Assembly: GCA_902774055.1 (NCBI GenBank)
Contig: CACYGX010000019.1
Coordinates: 1-50,614, forward strand
From: an uncultured Bacteroidales bacterium
GTDB taxonomy: Bacteria > Bacteroidota > Bacteroidia > Bacteroidales > Muribaculaceae
DNA: 50,614 nucleotides
Direction of reading: 5' to 3'
Position numbers and translations under genes: made by a program. Every line of letters begins with the position of its first letter. Positions within the stretch are counted from its first letter, which is position 1. The notes under the pieces are model-generated. The model saw only the letters and a program-made list of their open reading frames with translations. It had not been told where the DNA came from and made no database searches. This document shows, one piece after another, positions 44,041 to 50,614 of the stretch.

Positions 44041-44499
44041 ATGAAGAAATTAACTCTTATTTTTGCAACCATAGCATTGATGGCTATGACTGCATGTAAC
44101 GAGAAGCCTGCCAAGACTGAAAACGCCGAGGCTCCCGCCAAGGAGCAGGTGGACACGGCCAAGCAGGGCGCTCAACCCAAAGTGAACGTTGAGAAAGCTG
44201 CTCCCACCGAGGACGGCAAAGATCACACCGTAGCAGAATTTAACACCAAGGATTACCAGGTGAGACTCGAGAACCTCGCCGACGGCACCTACCGCCTGAG
44301 CATGTGGAAAGCAGGTCAGGACAAGAGCGAGAAACCCGAGCGCTTGGTTGAGACTAAGAAATGTGTGCTACAGGGTGGCAACTACCTGATGAAGGATGAC
44401 AAGGGTCAGAATTACATCATCAAGGGCGCTGCCGGTAGTGAGGAAATTACCATCATGACCTCGAAGGAAATCGTTTATCATGGTGCTAACGGCAAGTAA
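44041..44499 (+). CDS. Small lipoprotein, function unknown
   Basis: A 152-residue protein with a lipoprotein signal (MKKLTLIFATIALMAMTAC, lipobox Cys19). Residues about 20-60 are a flexible linker rich in Ala, Lys, Glu and Pro. The rest (about 63-150) looks like a small beta-rich domain with a possible internal repetition around DYQVRLENLADGTYRLSMW and LQGGNYLMKDDKGQNYIIKG. I recognise no family. It lies 33 bases after the methyltransferase gene and 37 bases before the DPP III gene and so could belong to either unit. Confidence 0.8.
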   Translation: MKKLTLIFATIALMAMTACNEKPAKTENAEAPAKEQVDTAKQGAQPKVNVEKAAPTEDGKDHTVAEFNTKDYQVRLENLADGTYRLSMWKAGQDKSEKPERLVETKKCVLQGGNYLMKDDKGQNYIIKGAAGSEEITIMTSKEIVYHGANGK

Positions 44500-44535
44500 T
44501 CAATATTAACAACCATAGGAAACAGAAACAAGTTT

Positions 44536-46539
44536 ATGAAGAAAACTATCCTTGCCGCTATTGCGACAGCGGCACTCGCAACTACTGCTATGGCACAGAA
44601 CAACAATGACTTCAATTACTCGGTGGATCGTTTTGCCGACATCGAGGTGTTACGTTACCAAGTGCCCGGTTTTGAGGATCTCTCCCTCCAGCAGAAGGAA
44701 TTGGTCTATTACCTCACCGAGGCTGCACTCAATGGCCGTGACATCCTGTTCGACCAGAACTGCAAGTACAACCTGATGGTTCGTCAAACCCTTGAGGACA
44801 TTTACCGCAACTACAAGGGAGACAAGAACGACAAGAATTATCTTGGATTCCTCAAGTACTTGAAGCAAGTGTGGTTTGGTAACGGCATCCATCACCACTA
44901 CTCGATGGACAAGTTCATTCCCGAGTTCTCTAAGGACTTCTTTGACAAGCAGTTTGCTGCACTGCCCAGTGCTGACAAGCGCGCTGGCGAGAAGAAAGTG
45001 CTTGACCGCGTCATCTTTGACCCCGAATTCATGGCTAAGCGCGTCAACCAGGCCGATGGTCAGGACCTGATTCTTACCTCTGCCTGCAACATGTATGAGG
45101 GCGTAACCCAGCAGGAAGTCGAGGATTACTATAACAACCTCAAGGACACCACCGATCTCACCCCCATCTCATGGGGCCTGAACTGCAAGGTGGTGAAGCG
45201 CGACGGCAAGATCGTTGAGGAGCCTTACATGGTGGGCGGCCTTTACAGCAAGGCCATCGAGAAGATTGTTTATTGGCTCCAAAAGGCTGCTACCGTGGCC
45301 GAGAACGAGGGCCAACGTGCCTATATCAATGAGCTCATCAAGTTCTACCAGACTGGTTCGCTGAAGACCTTTGACGACTACAGCATCATGTGGGCCGAGG
45401 AAACCAAGAGCGATGTGGATTTCATCAACGGTTTCATTGAGAGTTATGGTGACCCCCTGGGCATGACTGGCTCATGGGAGGGTATGGTCAACTTCAAGGA
45501 CAAGGCTGCTTCACGCCGCAGCAAGCTCATCAGCGACAACGCACAGTATTTCGAGAGCAATTCGCCTGTCGATAACCGCTTTAAGAAGAAAAATGTGAAG
45601 GGTGTGAGCGCCAAGGTCATCACCGCAGCCATCCTGGCTGGTGACAGCTATCCCTCAACCCCCATTGGCATCAACCTGCCGAACAGCAACTGGATTCGTG
45701 CTGCTCATGGTTCCAAGTCAGTTTCTATCGACAACATCACCGATGCTTATAACAAGGTAGCTGCAGGTACAGGTTTCAACGAGGAGTTTGCTTATAGCAA
45801 CGTTGAGGTAGAACTGATGAAGAAGTACCTTGACATCGCCGATGCTCTCCACACCGACTTGCACGAGTGTCTGGGCCATGCTTCAGGTCAGTTGCTTCCC
45901 GGTGTTGACCAGGATGCCCTCAAGGCCTATGGCTCATCGCTTGAGGAAGGTCGTGCCGACCTGTTCGCCCTGTATTACCTCGCCGATCCCAAACTCGTCG
46001 AGTTGGGCATCTTCCCCAACATGGACACCTATAAGGCTGAGTATTACAAGTACATCATGAATGGCCTGATGACCCAGTTGACCCGCATCGTTCCGGGTAA
46101 AGACATTGAGGAGGCTCACATGCGCAACCGCAAGTTCATCAGCGAGTGGTGCTATCAGCATGGCAAGAAGGACAACGTCATCGAGTATGTGAAGCGCGAT
46201 GGTAAGACCTATGTTCGCGTTAATGACTATGAGAAGTTGCGTGGCCTCTTCGCACAGCTCCTGGCCGAGGTGCAGCGCATCAAGAGCGAGGGTGACTATG
46301 AGGCTGGACGACAGCTCGTCGAGACCTATGGCGTGAAGGTTGATCCCGAGATCCACAAGGAAGTGCTCGCCCGCTACGAGGGCTTGAACATCGCTCCCTA
46401 TAAGGGCTTTGTTAACCCCATCTACACTCCCGTTTATGACGCAACCGGCAAGTTGGTTGACGTGAAGGTTTCCTATACTGAAGGCTACATCGACCAGATG
46501 TTGCGTTATGGTCAGGACTACTCTCCCCTCACCCACTGA
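44536..46539 (+). CDS. Exported dipeptidyl-peptidase III-like metallopeptidase (M49)
   Basis: A 667-residue zinc peptidase. The signal peptide is clear (MKKTILAAIATAALATTAMAQ). The M49 zinc motif HECLGH is at 443-448 and the second motif EEGRAD at 470-475 supplies the third zinc ligand; the usual cysteine of EECRAD/E is glycine here. Other family segments (NPIYTPVYD, GLMTQLTRIVPGKDIEEAHMRNR) are present. DPP III removes dipeptides from the N-terminus of short peptides. Export suggests periplasmic peptide processing, which would fit with the tricorn-type protease upstream in the window. The Cys-containing HECLGH form is, as I recall, also seen in the characterised Bacteroides enzyme. Confidence 0.92.
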   Translation: MKKTILAAIATAALATTAMAQNNNDFNYSVDRFADIEVLRYQVPGFEDLSLQQKELVYYLTEAALNGRDILFDQNCKYNLMVRQTLEDIYRNYKGDKNDKNYLGFLKYLKQVWFGNGIHHHYSMDKFIPEFSKDFFDKQFAALPSADKRAGEKKVLDRVIFDPEFMAKRVNQADGQDLILTSACNMYEGVTQQEVEDYYNNLKDTTDLTPISWGLNCKVVKRDGKIVEEPYMVGGLYSKAIEKIVYWLQKAATVAENEGQRAYINELIKFYQTGSLKTFDDYSIMWAEETKSDVDFINGFIESYGDPLGMTGSWEGMVNFKDKAASRRSKLISDNAQYFESNSPVDNRFKKKNVKGVSAKVITAAILAGDSYPSTPIGINLPNSNWIRAAHGSKSVSIDNITDAYNKVAAGTGFNEEFAYSNVEVELMKKYLDIADALHTDLHECLGHASGQLLPGVDQDALKAYGSSLEEGRADLFALYYLADPKLVELGIFPNMDTYKAEYYKYIMNGLMTQLTRIVPGKDIEEAHMRNRKFISEWCYQHGKKDNVIEYVKRDGKTYVRVNDYEKLRGLFAQLLAEVQRIKSEGDYEAGRQLVETYGVKVDPEIHKEVLARYEGLNIAPYKGFVNPIYTPVYDATGKLVDVKVSYTEGYIDQMLRYGQDYSPLTH

Positions 46540-46562
46540 TTAAGATATTAAATCCTTTTATA

Positions 46563-46602
46563 GCGAGGAGATTGCCGAAAGCCGCAATCTCCTCGCTTCT
46601 TT
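46563..46602 (+). terminator. Terminator after the DPP III gene
   Basis: GCGAGGAGATTGC (46563-46575) and GCAATCTCCTCGC (46584-46596) form a perfect 13-bp stem with an eight-base loop, followed by TTCTTT, 24 bases after the stop codon. Confidence 0.88.
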
Positions 46603-46624
46603 AGTGGATATTGGCTAGCAATTA

Positions 46625-46655
46625 TTGTTAAACACACTTTTTTTCACTAATTTTG
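46625..46655 (+). promoter_or_regulatory. Promoter of the GH20 gene, fixing its start
   Basis: TTG (46625-46627) and TAATTTTG (46648-46655) are 20 bases apart. A TTG codon at 46653 opens the same frame but lies inside the -7 box, so translation must begin at ATG 46686. Confidence 0.7.
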
Positions 46656-46685
46656 CCAAATGTAAACCAATCATCAGGAAGAATT

Positions 46686-48341
46686 ATGAAACAACTTGTC
46701 ACATTCTTAATAACGGTCATGTTCTCTGTTGTCGCATTGGCACAAACTCCACGAGCTGATTATCGGGTGGTACCCCTGCCCGATGAGATTAACGGGATTA
46801 AAAGTGCTGATTTCAGGTTAACGGAGCAATGCCTCATTAATTATCCGACAGGCAACCGCGAGATGGAACGCAATGCCTCGATGCTCAGCCAGTATATCGA
46901 GGAATTGACGGGCCTTCACCTGAGCACCCGACCCACCCTCAATGCCAAGGACCGCATTGGCAACATTTCGTTGCTGATTGACCCCAAGGTGGACAATGAT
47001 GAAGGTTATAGCATTTTGATTACCACAAAAGGTATAGAAATCAGTGGCCAATCGCCTGCTGGCGTCTTTTTTGGCATGCAGATGCTGCGCAAGTCGCTCC
47101 CCATTGCCACCGCCAAGGAGATTCTCATGCCAGCTGCTCAAATCAAGTCAAGCCCTCGATTTGGATACCGCGGAATGCATCTGGACTGTGTGCGCCACTT
47201 CTTCTCGGTCGAGACCGTCAAGCGCTACATCGACATCATGGCCCTGCACGGAATGAACCGTCTGCACTGGCACTTGACCGATGATCAGGGCTGGCGTGTG
47301 GAAATCAAGAAATACCCTCGTCTGGCCGAAGTTGGCGGATGGCGCAACGGCACTACTTTGGGCCACAATTCACCCGTGAATGACGGCATCCGCTACGGCG
47401 GCTATTACACCCAGGACCAGATCCGTGACATCGTGAGCTATGCTGCCGACCGCTACATTACTATTATCCCCGAGATTGACATGCCGGGGCACATGGTAGC
47501 GGCATTGACCGCCTATCCCGAATTGGGTTGCACTGGTGGACCCTATGAGGTTTGGGGCATGTGGGGCGTGCATGACGATATCCTGTGCGTAGGCAAGGAC
47601 CACACTCTTGAGTTTGTAAAGGACGTGCTCAACGAGGTGATGCAGTTGTTCCCCAGTGAGTATATCCACATCGGTGGCGACGAGTCACCCCGTGTGCGAT
47701 GGCAAGAATGCCCCCTGTGCCAGCAACGCATCCGTGACGAAGGTATCCGCGCCGAGGGCAAACAGTCGGCCGAAGCACGCCTGCAAGGCTGGTTTACGAC
47801 CCAGATTAAGCATTATCTGGCCCAGCATGGCAAGCGCATCATCGGCTGGGACGAGTTGTTAGGCTGTGCCGTTGACACGACAGCCACGATTATGTCATGG
47901 ACTGGAGCTGAGCCTGGTGCACGGGGCGCAATGCTGGGCCACGACGTGATCATGACACCCAACACGCCCATGTACTTCGACCACTACCAGACCAAGAGCT
48001 ACTGGAACGAACCCACAGCCTTCGGTGGCTGTGCGACATTGAAGATGGTTTATGACTTTGAACCGGTTGCCAGCAATCTGCCCGCCGACAAGCGTCGCCA
48101 TATCTTGGGTGTTCAGGCCAATCTGTGGACCGAATACATCACCTGTGAGCCCCAAATCCAATATCAGGTATTGCCCCGCATGGCTGCATTGGCCGAGTTG
48201 CAATGGCTCCAGCCCGAAGAGAAAGACTATAATGACTTCAAGGCCCGCCTGCCGCGCCTGGTTGAGATGTATAAGCATTATAACTGGACCTATCGCGCCA
48301 AGAGCCTTGTTACGGAAAACGAAGATAAAGCCGAAAACTAA
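46686..48341 (+). CDS. Exported GH20 beta-N-acetylhexosaminidase
   Basis: A 551-residue enzyme from ATG 46686. The signal peptide is MKQLVTFLITVMFSVVALAQ. An N-terminal GH20b-like domain (about 25-145) precedes the catalytic barrel, which begins FGYRGMHLDCVRHF and contains HWHLTDDQGWRVEIKKYP. The catalytic pair is Asp332-Glu333 in HIGGDESPR, with the Asp orienting the substrate acetamido group and the Glu as acid. WDELLG and the tryptophan-rich C-terminal part (LGVQANLWTEYI) complete the active site. It releases terminal GlcNAc or GalNAc from host glycans, chitin fragments or cell-wall pieces in the periplasm or outside. It is monocistronic between a strong terminator and the 48443 hairpin. 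Confidence 0.93.
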   Translation: MKQLVTFLITVMFSVVALAQTPRADYRVVPLPDEINGIKSADFRLTEQCLINYPTGNREMERNASMLSQYIEELTGLHLSTRPTLNAKDRIGNISLLIDPKVDNDEGYSILITTKGIEISGQSPAGVFFGMQMLRKSLPIATAKEILMPAAQIKSSPRFGYRGMHLDCVRHFFSVETVKRYIDIMALHGMNRLHWHLTDDQGWRVEIKKYPRLAEVGGWRNGTTLGHNSPVNDGIRYGGYYTQDQIRDIVSYAADRYITIIPEIDMPGHMVAALTAYPELGCTGGPYEVWGMWGVHDDILCVGKDHTLEFVKDVLNEVMQLFPSEYIHIGGDESPRVRWQECPLCQQRIRDEGIRAEGKQSAEARLQGWFTTQIKHYLAQHGKRIIGWDELLGCAVDTTATIMSWTGAEPGARGAMLGHDVIMTPNTPMYFDHYQTKSYWNEPTAFGGCATLKMVYDFEPVASNLPADKRRHILGVQANLWTEYITCEPQIQYQVLPRMAALAELQWLQPEEKDYNDFKARLPRLVEMYKHYNWTYRAKSLVTENEDKAEN

Positions 48342-48380
48342 CATATTGTTTGAATTTATAAAAATAATTGATGTATTCTA

Positions 48381-48410
48381 TTTGATTTATCATAATTATC
48401 GTTATATTTG
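48381..48410 (+). promoter_or_regulatory. Promoter in the GH20-amidase gap
   Basis: TTTG (48381-48384) and TATATTTG (48403-48410) are 18 bases apart, full matches for both elements with slightly short spacing. Transcription would begin around 48415, about 28 bases before the terminator palindrome and about 120 bases before the amidase ATG. Confidence 0.6.
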
Positions 48411-48414
48411 CAAC

Positions 48415-48470
48415 GACAAACCAATTGTGATACAGGAATACCAAAAAGACCCACATGTGGGTCTTTTTGT
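48415..48470 (+). ncRNA. Possible short terminated transcript (attenuated leader or small RNA)
   Basis: A unit of promoter, about 28 unstructured bases and an intrinsic terminator would yield an RNA of about 55 bases. It may be the attenuated leader of the amidase gene or a free small RNA. No conserved RNA family is recognised; the start is inferred from the promoter and the call is tentative. Confidence 0.25.
48443..48468. terminator. Perfect 26-bp palindrome acting as bidirectional terminator
   Basis: AAAAAGACCCACA followed directly by TGTGGGTCTTTTT is a perfect palindrome; the stem folds with a four-base CATG loop and ends in TTTTT on both strands. It lies 102 bases after the GH20 stop and could end that transcript as well as the one from the promoter at 48381. 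Confidence 0.8.
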
Positions 48471-48536
48471 ATATTAAGATGAAAGTAGATGTGACTAATA
48501 AACATAGTGTTTAACTTTAAAAATCATTACAGTAAA

Positions 48537-50614
48537 ATGAAAAGAATCCTGTTACTACTAAGCATGGCCCTGGGAGCCGTTGCGGCATCACTTGCTGTTA
48601 CAGCCGATGATGTGCGCATCTACATCAACCCGGGGCATGGCGGATGGGGACCGAATGACCGCCCGATGGCCACGATCTCCTACCCGATGCTGTCATCGAC
48701 AGGCAGGCCAGACACCTGCGGGTTCTATGAGAGCAACACCAACCTGTGGAAGGGGTTAGAGATGCGTGATGCCTTGCAACGAATGGGCGTCAAGCCTGAA
48801 AACATCACCATGTCCCGAACCACCAATGGCCCATTCCCTTATGATGGGAACACCTATGGTGCTATCAGCAAGAATCCTAGTGTTATCGCAGCCGAGGTCG
48901 AGGAAGGAGGCTATGACATGTTTGTGTCGATTCACTCCAATGCCAACTCCGAAGGCGATAATACCAACTACCCGCTGTACCTGTACCGTGGAACCAATGA
49001 AAGTGAAGGCGTCGCTGGCAGCAAGGCTATGTGTCAGGCCAGCTGGCCCCGCCACTGGATGAATGCAGTGGATCCCACTAGTGGCAACTGGAGCCAAACA
49101 AACACCGTCATCAGGGGTGACATTTCATTCTATGGCGAAGGCAAGTGTGGAAACACGACAAACAGTTACTCGGGTATTACTTATTTCGGCTATCTGGGTG
49201 TTCTCAAGCATAGTATACCCGGCTTCTTGGTCGAGGGCTACTTCCACACCTATCAGCCGGCCCGTCACCGCGCCCTCAATCCCGACTATTGCCGTCAAGA
49301 GGGACTCAGACTGGCCCGTGGTGCAGCCGACTACTATGGCATCAGTGGCGAGAATAAAGGTTACATCATGGGTAGCGTCAAGGATGCCGTCAATAGCCTG
49401 CAAAACAGCCTGTATAACTATATCCCTAATTCGGTAGATGCCTATGCGCCCATTAATGGAGCCACCGTAAAACTCTATAAGGGTTCTACGCTCATCGACA
49501 CTTACACCACCGATAATAACTACAATGGTATCTTCGTGTTTAACGGGCTGACCCCCGGTAACGACTATACCATCAGCGTGAGCGCCAATGGCTATGACGA
49601 CTTGACAGGTCAGGGAGCCTATACTGTCAGCGCCAACGAGACAACCTATATGGTGCTGTACATGAATGGCGGCACTCCCGTTAGTACTGACAAGGTAAAA
49701 GGTATTTTTGCCTATAACCTGAACCGCACGACCGACGACAGCGGCAAGTATGTCTTCACCTTCAAGTGCAATAGCGATGCGACGAGCGCTAACCTTATTT
49801 TCACCGATAGCATCAGTGGTGAGGAAGTGGGACGTATAGCCTTGAACAACATCGTCGAGGGTGATAACAGCATCACTCTGGCGCCCGAAGACTTGCCAGG
49901 CAATGACGGACAGATTTTGTCCTGGGCCGTGAATGTGGTGGGCGAACCCATCACCGAAATTCAACGTGTGAACGGCGTTGAAGCTAGCTACACCCGCGCC
50001 ACAGTCGCCATCGACCGTAGCCCCGAGAGTGCCCACTTCGGCACTATCTACGTTGGTGAGCGCATTGCGACAGGCGATGCTGGCAACGGCCTCTACGTTT
50101 GTGACATCAATGGTCAACCCCTCAACAGTAACTATAGAGGCGGTATCAATTGGGCCAACAACCTAAGATTGGCCGTAGATGGTGAGGGTAAAGTTTATAT
50201 TCCTGATTGGGGTGATGCCAATTCAGGCATCTACATTGCCGATCCCGACCACTTGGATGGCACCTATAGTCAGTTCTTCGTCGGTACGCGCGCTTCCAGC
50301 GGCCTGTTCACCAACAATGGTGAGGATGTGGGTAGTTCAACGCCCTGTGTATGGATTCAGGGCACTGGTGCCAACACCAAGCTCTATTCCTATCTTGAAG
50401 ACGTGGTTGGCCCATCAGGTAGCAAGAACACGATCGGCATCTACAACATTGGCCAGCCTGATGGCACCCTGCTCACCACTTGGGATCACGCACCAAGCCA
50501 GTTGCTCGACGCAGGAGGTATTTTGCCCAACGGCAACGGTAATATCATTGCCGATGCGGGTGGCCGCGGAACGTGGGTAATGCAGTACCGCAGCAAGAAT
50601 CAGAACACTCCCGC
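48537..50614 (+). CDS. Secreted N-acetylmuramoyl-L-alanine amidase (Amidase_3) with additional extracellular domains, truncated by the window edge
   Basis: The frame opens at ATG 48537 and has 692 codons with no stop before the edge, so the C-terminus is missing. Residues 1-23 are a signal peptide. The Amidase_3 domain (about 26-275) has zinc ligands His34 (NPGHGGWG), Glu65 (FYESN) and His133 (SIHSNAN) and catalytic Glu233 (FLVEGYFHT), so it should cleave the amide between MurNAc and L-Ala in peptidoglycan. A carboxypeptidase-regulatory-like sandwich follows (about 300-380, NGATVKLYKGSTLIDTY), then an Ig-like stretch, and from about 490 a region with propeller-like sequence (ERIATGDAGNGLYVCD, LAVDGEGKVYIPDWG, GIYNIGQPDGTLL). 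The extension is unusual for a cell-wall amidase and might direct binding to wall or surface polymers. Promoter control is unclear (see the upstream palindrome). Confidence 0.85.
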   Translation, partial: MKRILLLLSMALGAVAASLAVTADDVRIYINPGHGGWGPNDRPMATISYPMLSSTGRPDTCGFYESNTNLWKGLEMRDALQRMGVKPENITMSRTTNGPFPYDGNTYGAISKNPSVIAAEVEEGGYDMFVSIHSNANSEGDNTNYPLYLYRGTNESEGVAGSKAMCQASWPRHWMNAVDPTSGNWSQTNTVIRGDISFYGEGKCGNTTNSYSGITYFGYLGVLKHSIPGFLVEGYFHTYQPARHRALNPDYCRQEGLRLARGAADYYGISGENKGYIMGSVKDAVNSLQNSLYNYIPNSVDAYAPINGATVKLYKGSTLIDTYTTDNNYNGIFVFNGLTPGNDYTISVSANGYDDLTGQGAYTVSANETTYMVLYMNGGTPVSTDKVKGIFAYNLNRTTDDSGKYVFTFKCNSDATSANLIFTDSISGEEVGRIALNNIVEGDNSITLAPEDLPGNDGQILSWAVNVVGEPITEIQRVNGVEASYTRATVAIDRSPESAHFGTIYVGERIATGDAGNGLYVCDINGQPLNSNYRGGINWANNLRLAVDGEGKVYIPDWGDANSGIYIADPDHLDGTYSQFFVGTRASSGLFTNNGEDVGSSTPCVWIQGTGANTKLYSYLEDVVGPSGSKNTIGIYNIGQPDGTLLTTWDHAPSQLLDAGGILPNGNGNIIADAGGRGTWVMQYRSKNQNTP

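Noticed and set aside
46653-46685. Upstream extension of the GH20 gene from a TTG codon
   Set aside because: The TTG is part of the -7 promoter element; a normal signal peptide begins at ATG 46686.

Overview
The window looks like chromosomal DNA of an anaerobic gut-type member of the Bacteroidales (Bacteroidota), most likely in the Muribaculaceae/Prevotellaceae neighbourhood. The reasons are Bacteroidota promoter boxes (TTTG or TTG, 18-20 bases, then TAnnTTTG) in front of several genes, little sign of Shine-Dalgarno sites, and family content typical of the order: DUF5686 with a carboxypeptidase-regulatory domain, bacterial tricorn protease, DPP III, GH20, MgtC, RibBA, and dockerin-like C-terminal repeats. 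A flavodiiron protein, an NfnAB-type transhydrogenase and HydE point to an anaerobe. The genus is inference. I see no rRNA, tRNA, CRISPR array or prophage.

Layout. 1-97 is probably one end of an IS3-family (IS150-like) element that continues off the left edge. 325-3307 (minus): MgtC-like protein and a CPA2 cation/proton antiporter. 3523-5679 (minus): a ClpC-type unfoldase lacking the usual N-domain. 5828-11514 (minus): a compact operon lptF-like, ribBA, HD hydrolase, secreted endonuclease I with dockerin-like repeats, closed by a strong hairpin. 11629-18376 (plus): DUF5686 outer-membrane protein, dnaE and thioredoxin. 18435-22054 (minus): a secreted transglutaminase-like protein overlapping hydE by one base. 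22197-26096 (plus): lepA and a PIF1-like helicase with TPR repeats, followed by about 600 bp of AT-rich DNA without a convincing gene.

26702-30372 (plus): two overlapping half-ABC exporters whose motifs show one degenerate and one consensus ATP site. 30481-34050: flavodiiron protein FprA and the two subunits of an NfnAB-type NADPH/ferredoxin oxidoreductase, a plausible oxygen/NO defence and redox-balancing unit. 34456-39862: a six-hairpin-glycosidase-like lipoprotein and a tricorn-type protease. 40067-44008: dxr, rseP and rlmI-like methyltransferase. 44041-46539: a small lipoprotein and a DPP III-like metallopeptidase. 46686-48341: GH20 hexosaminidase. 48537 to the right edge: an open, incomplete gene for a secreted Amidase_3 cell-wall amidase fused to further extracellular domains.

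Most of the window is ordinary housekeeping and envelope biology. The least ordinary points are the ClpC without an N-domain, the amidase with a propeller-like extension, a promoter-plus-terminator unit between GH20 and the amidase that could make a ~55-nt RNA or act as an attenuator, hydE coupled to a transglutaminase gene, and several start codons corrected using promoter positions. I did not find a clearly new multi-gene system.
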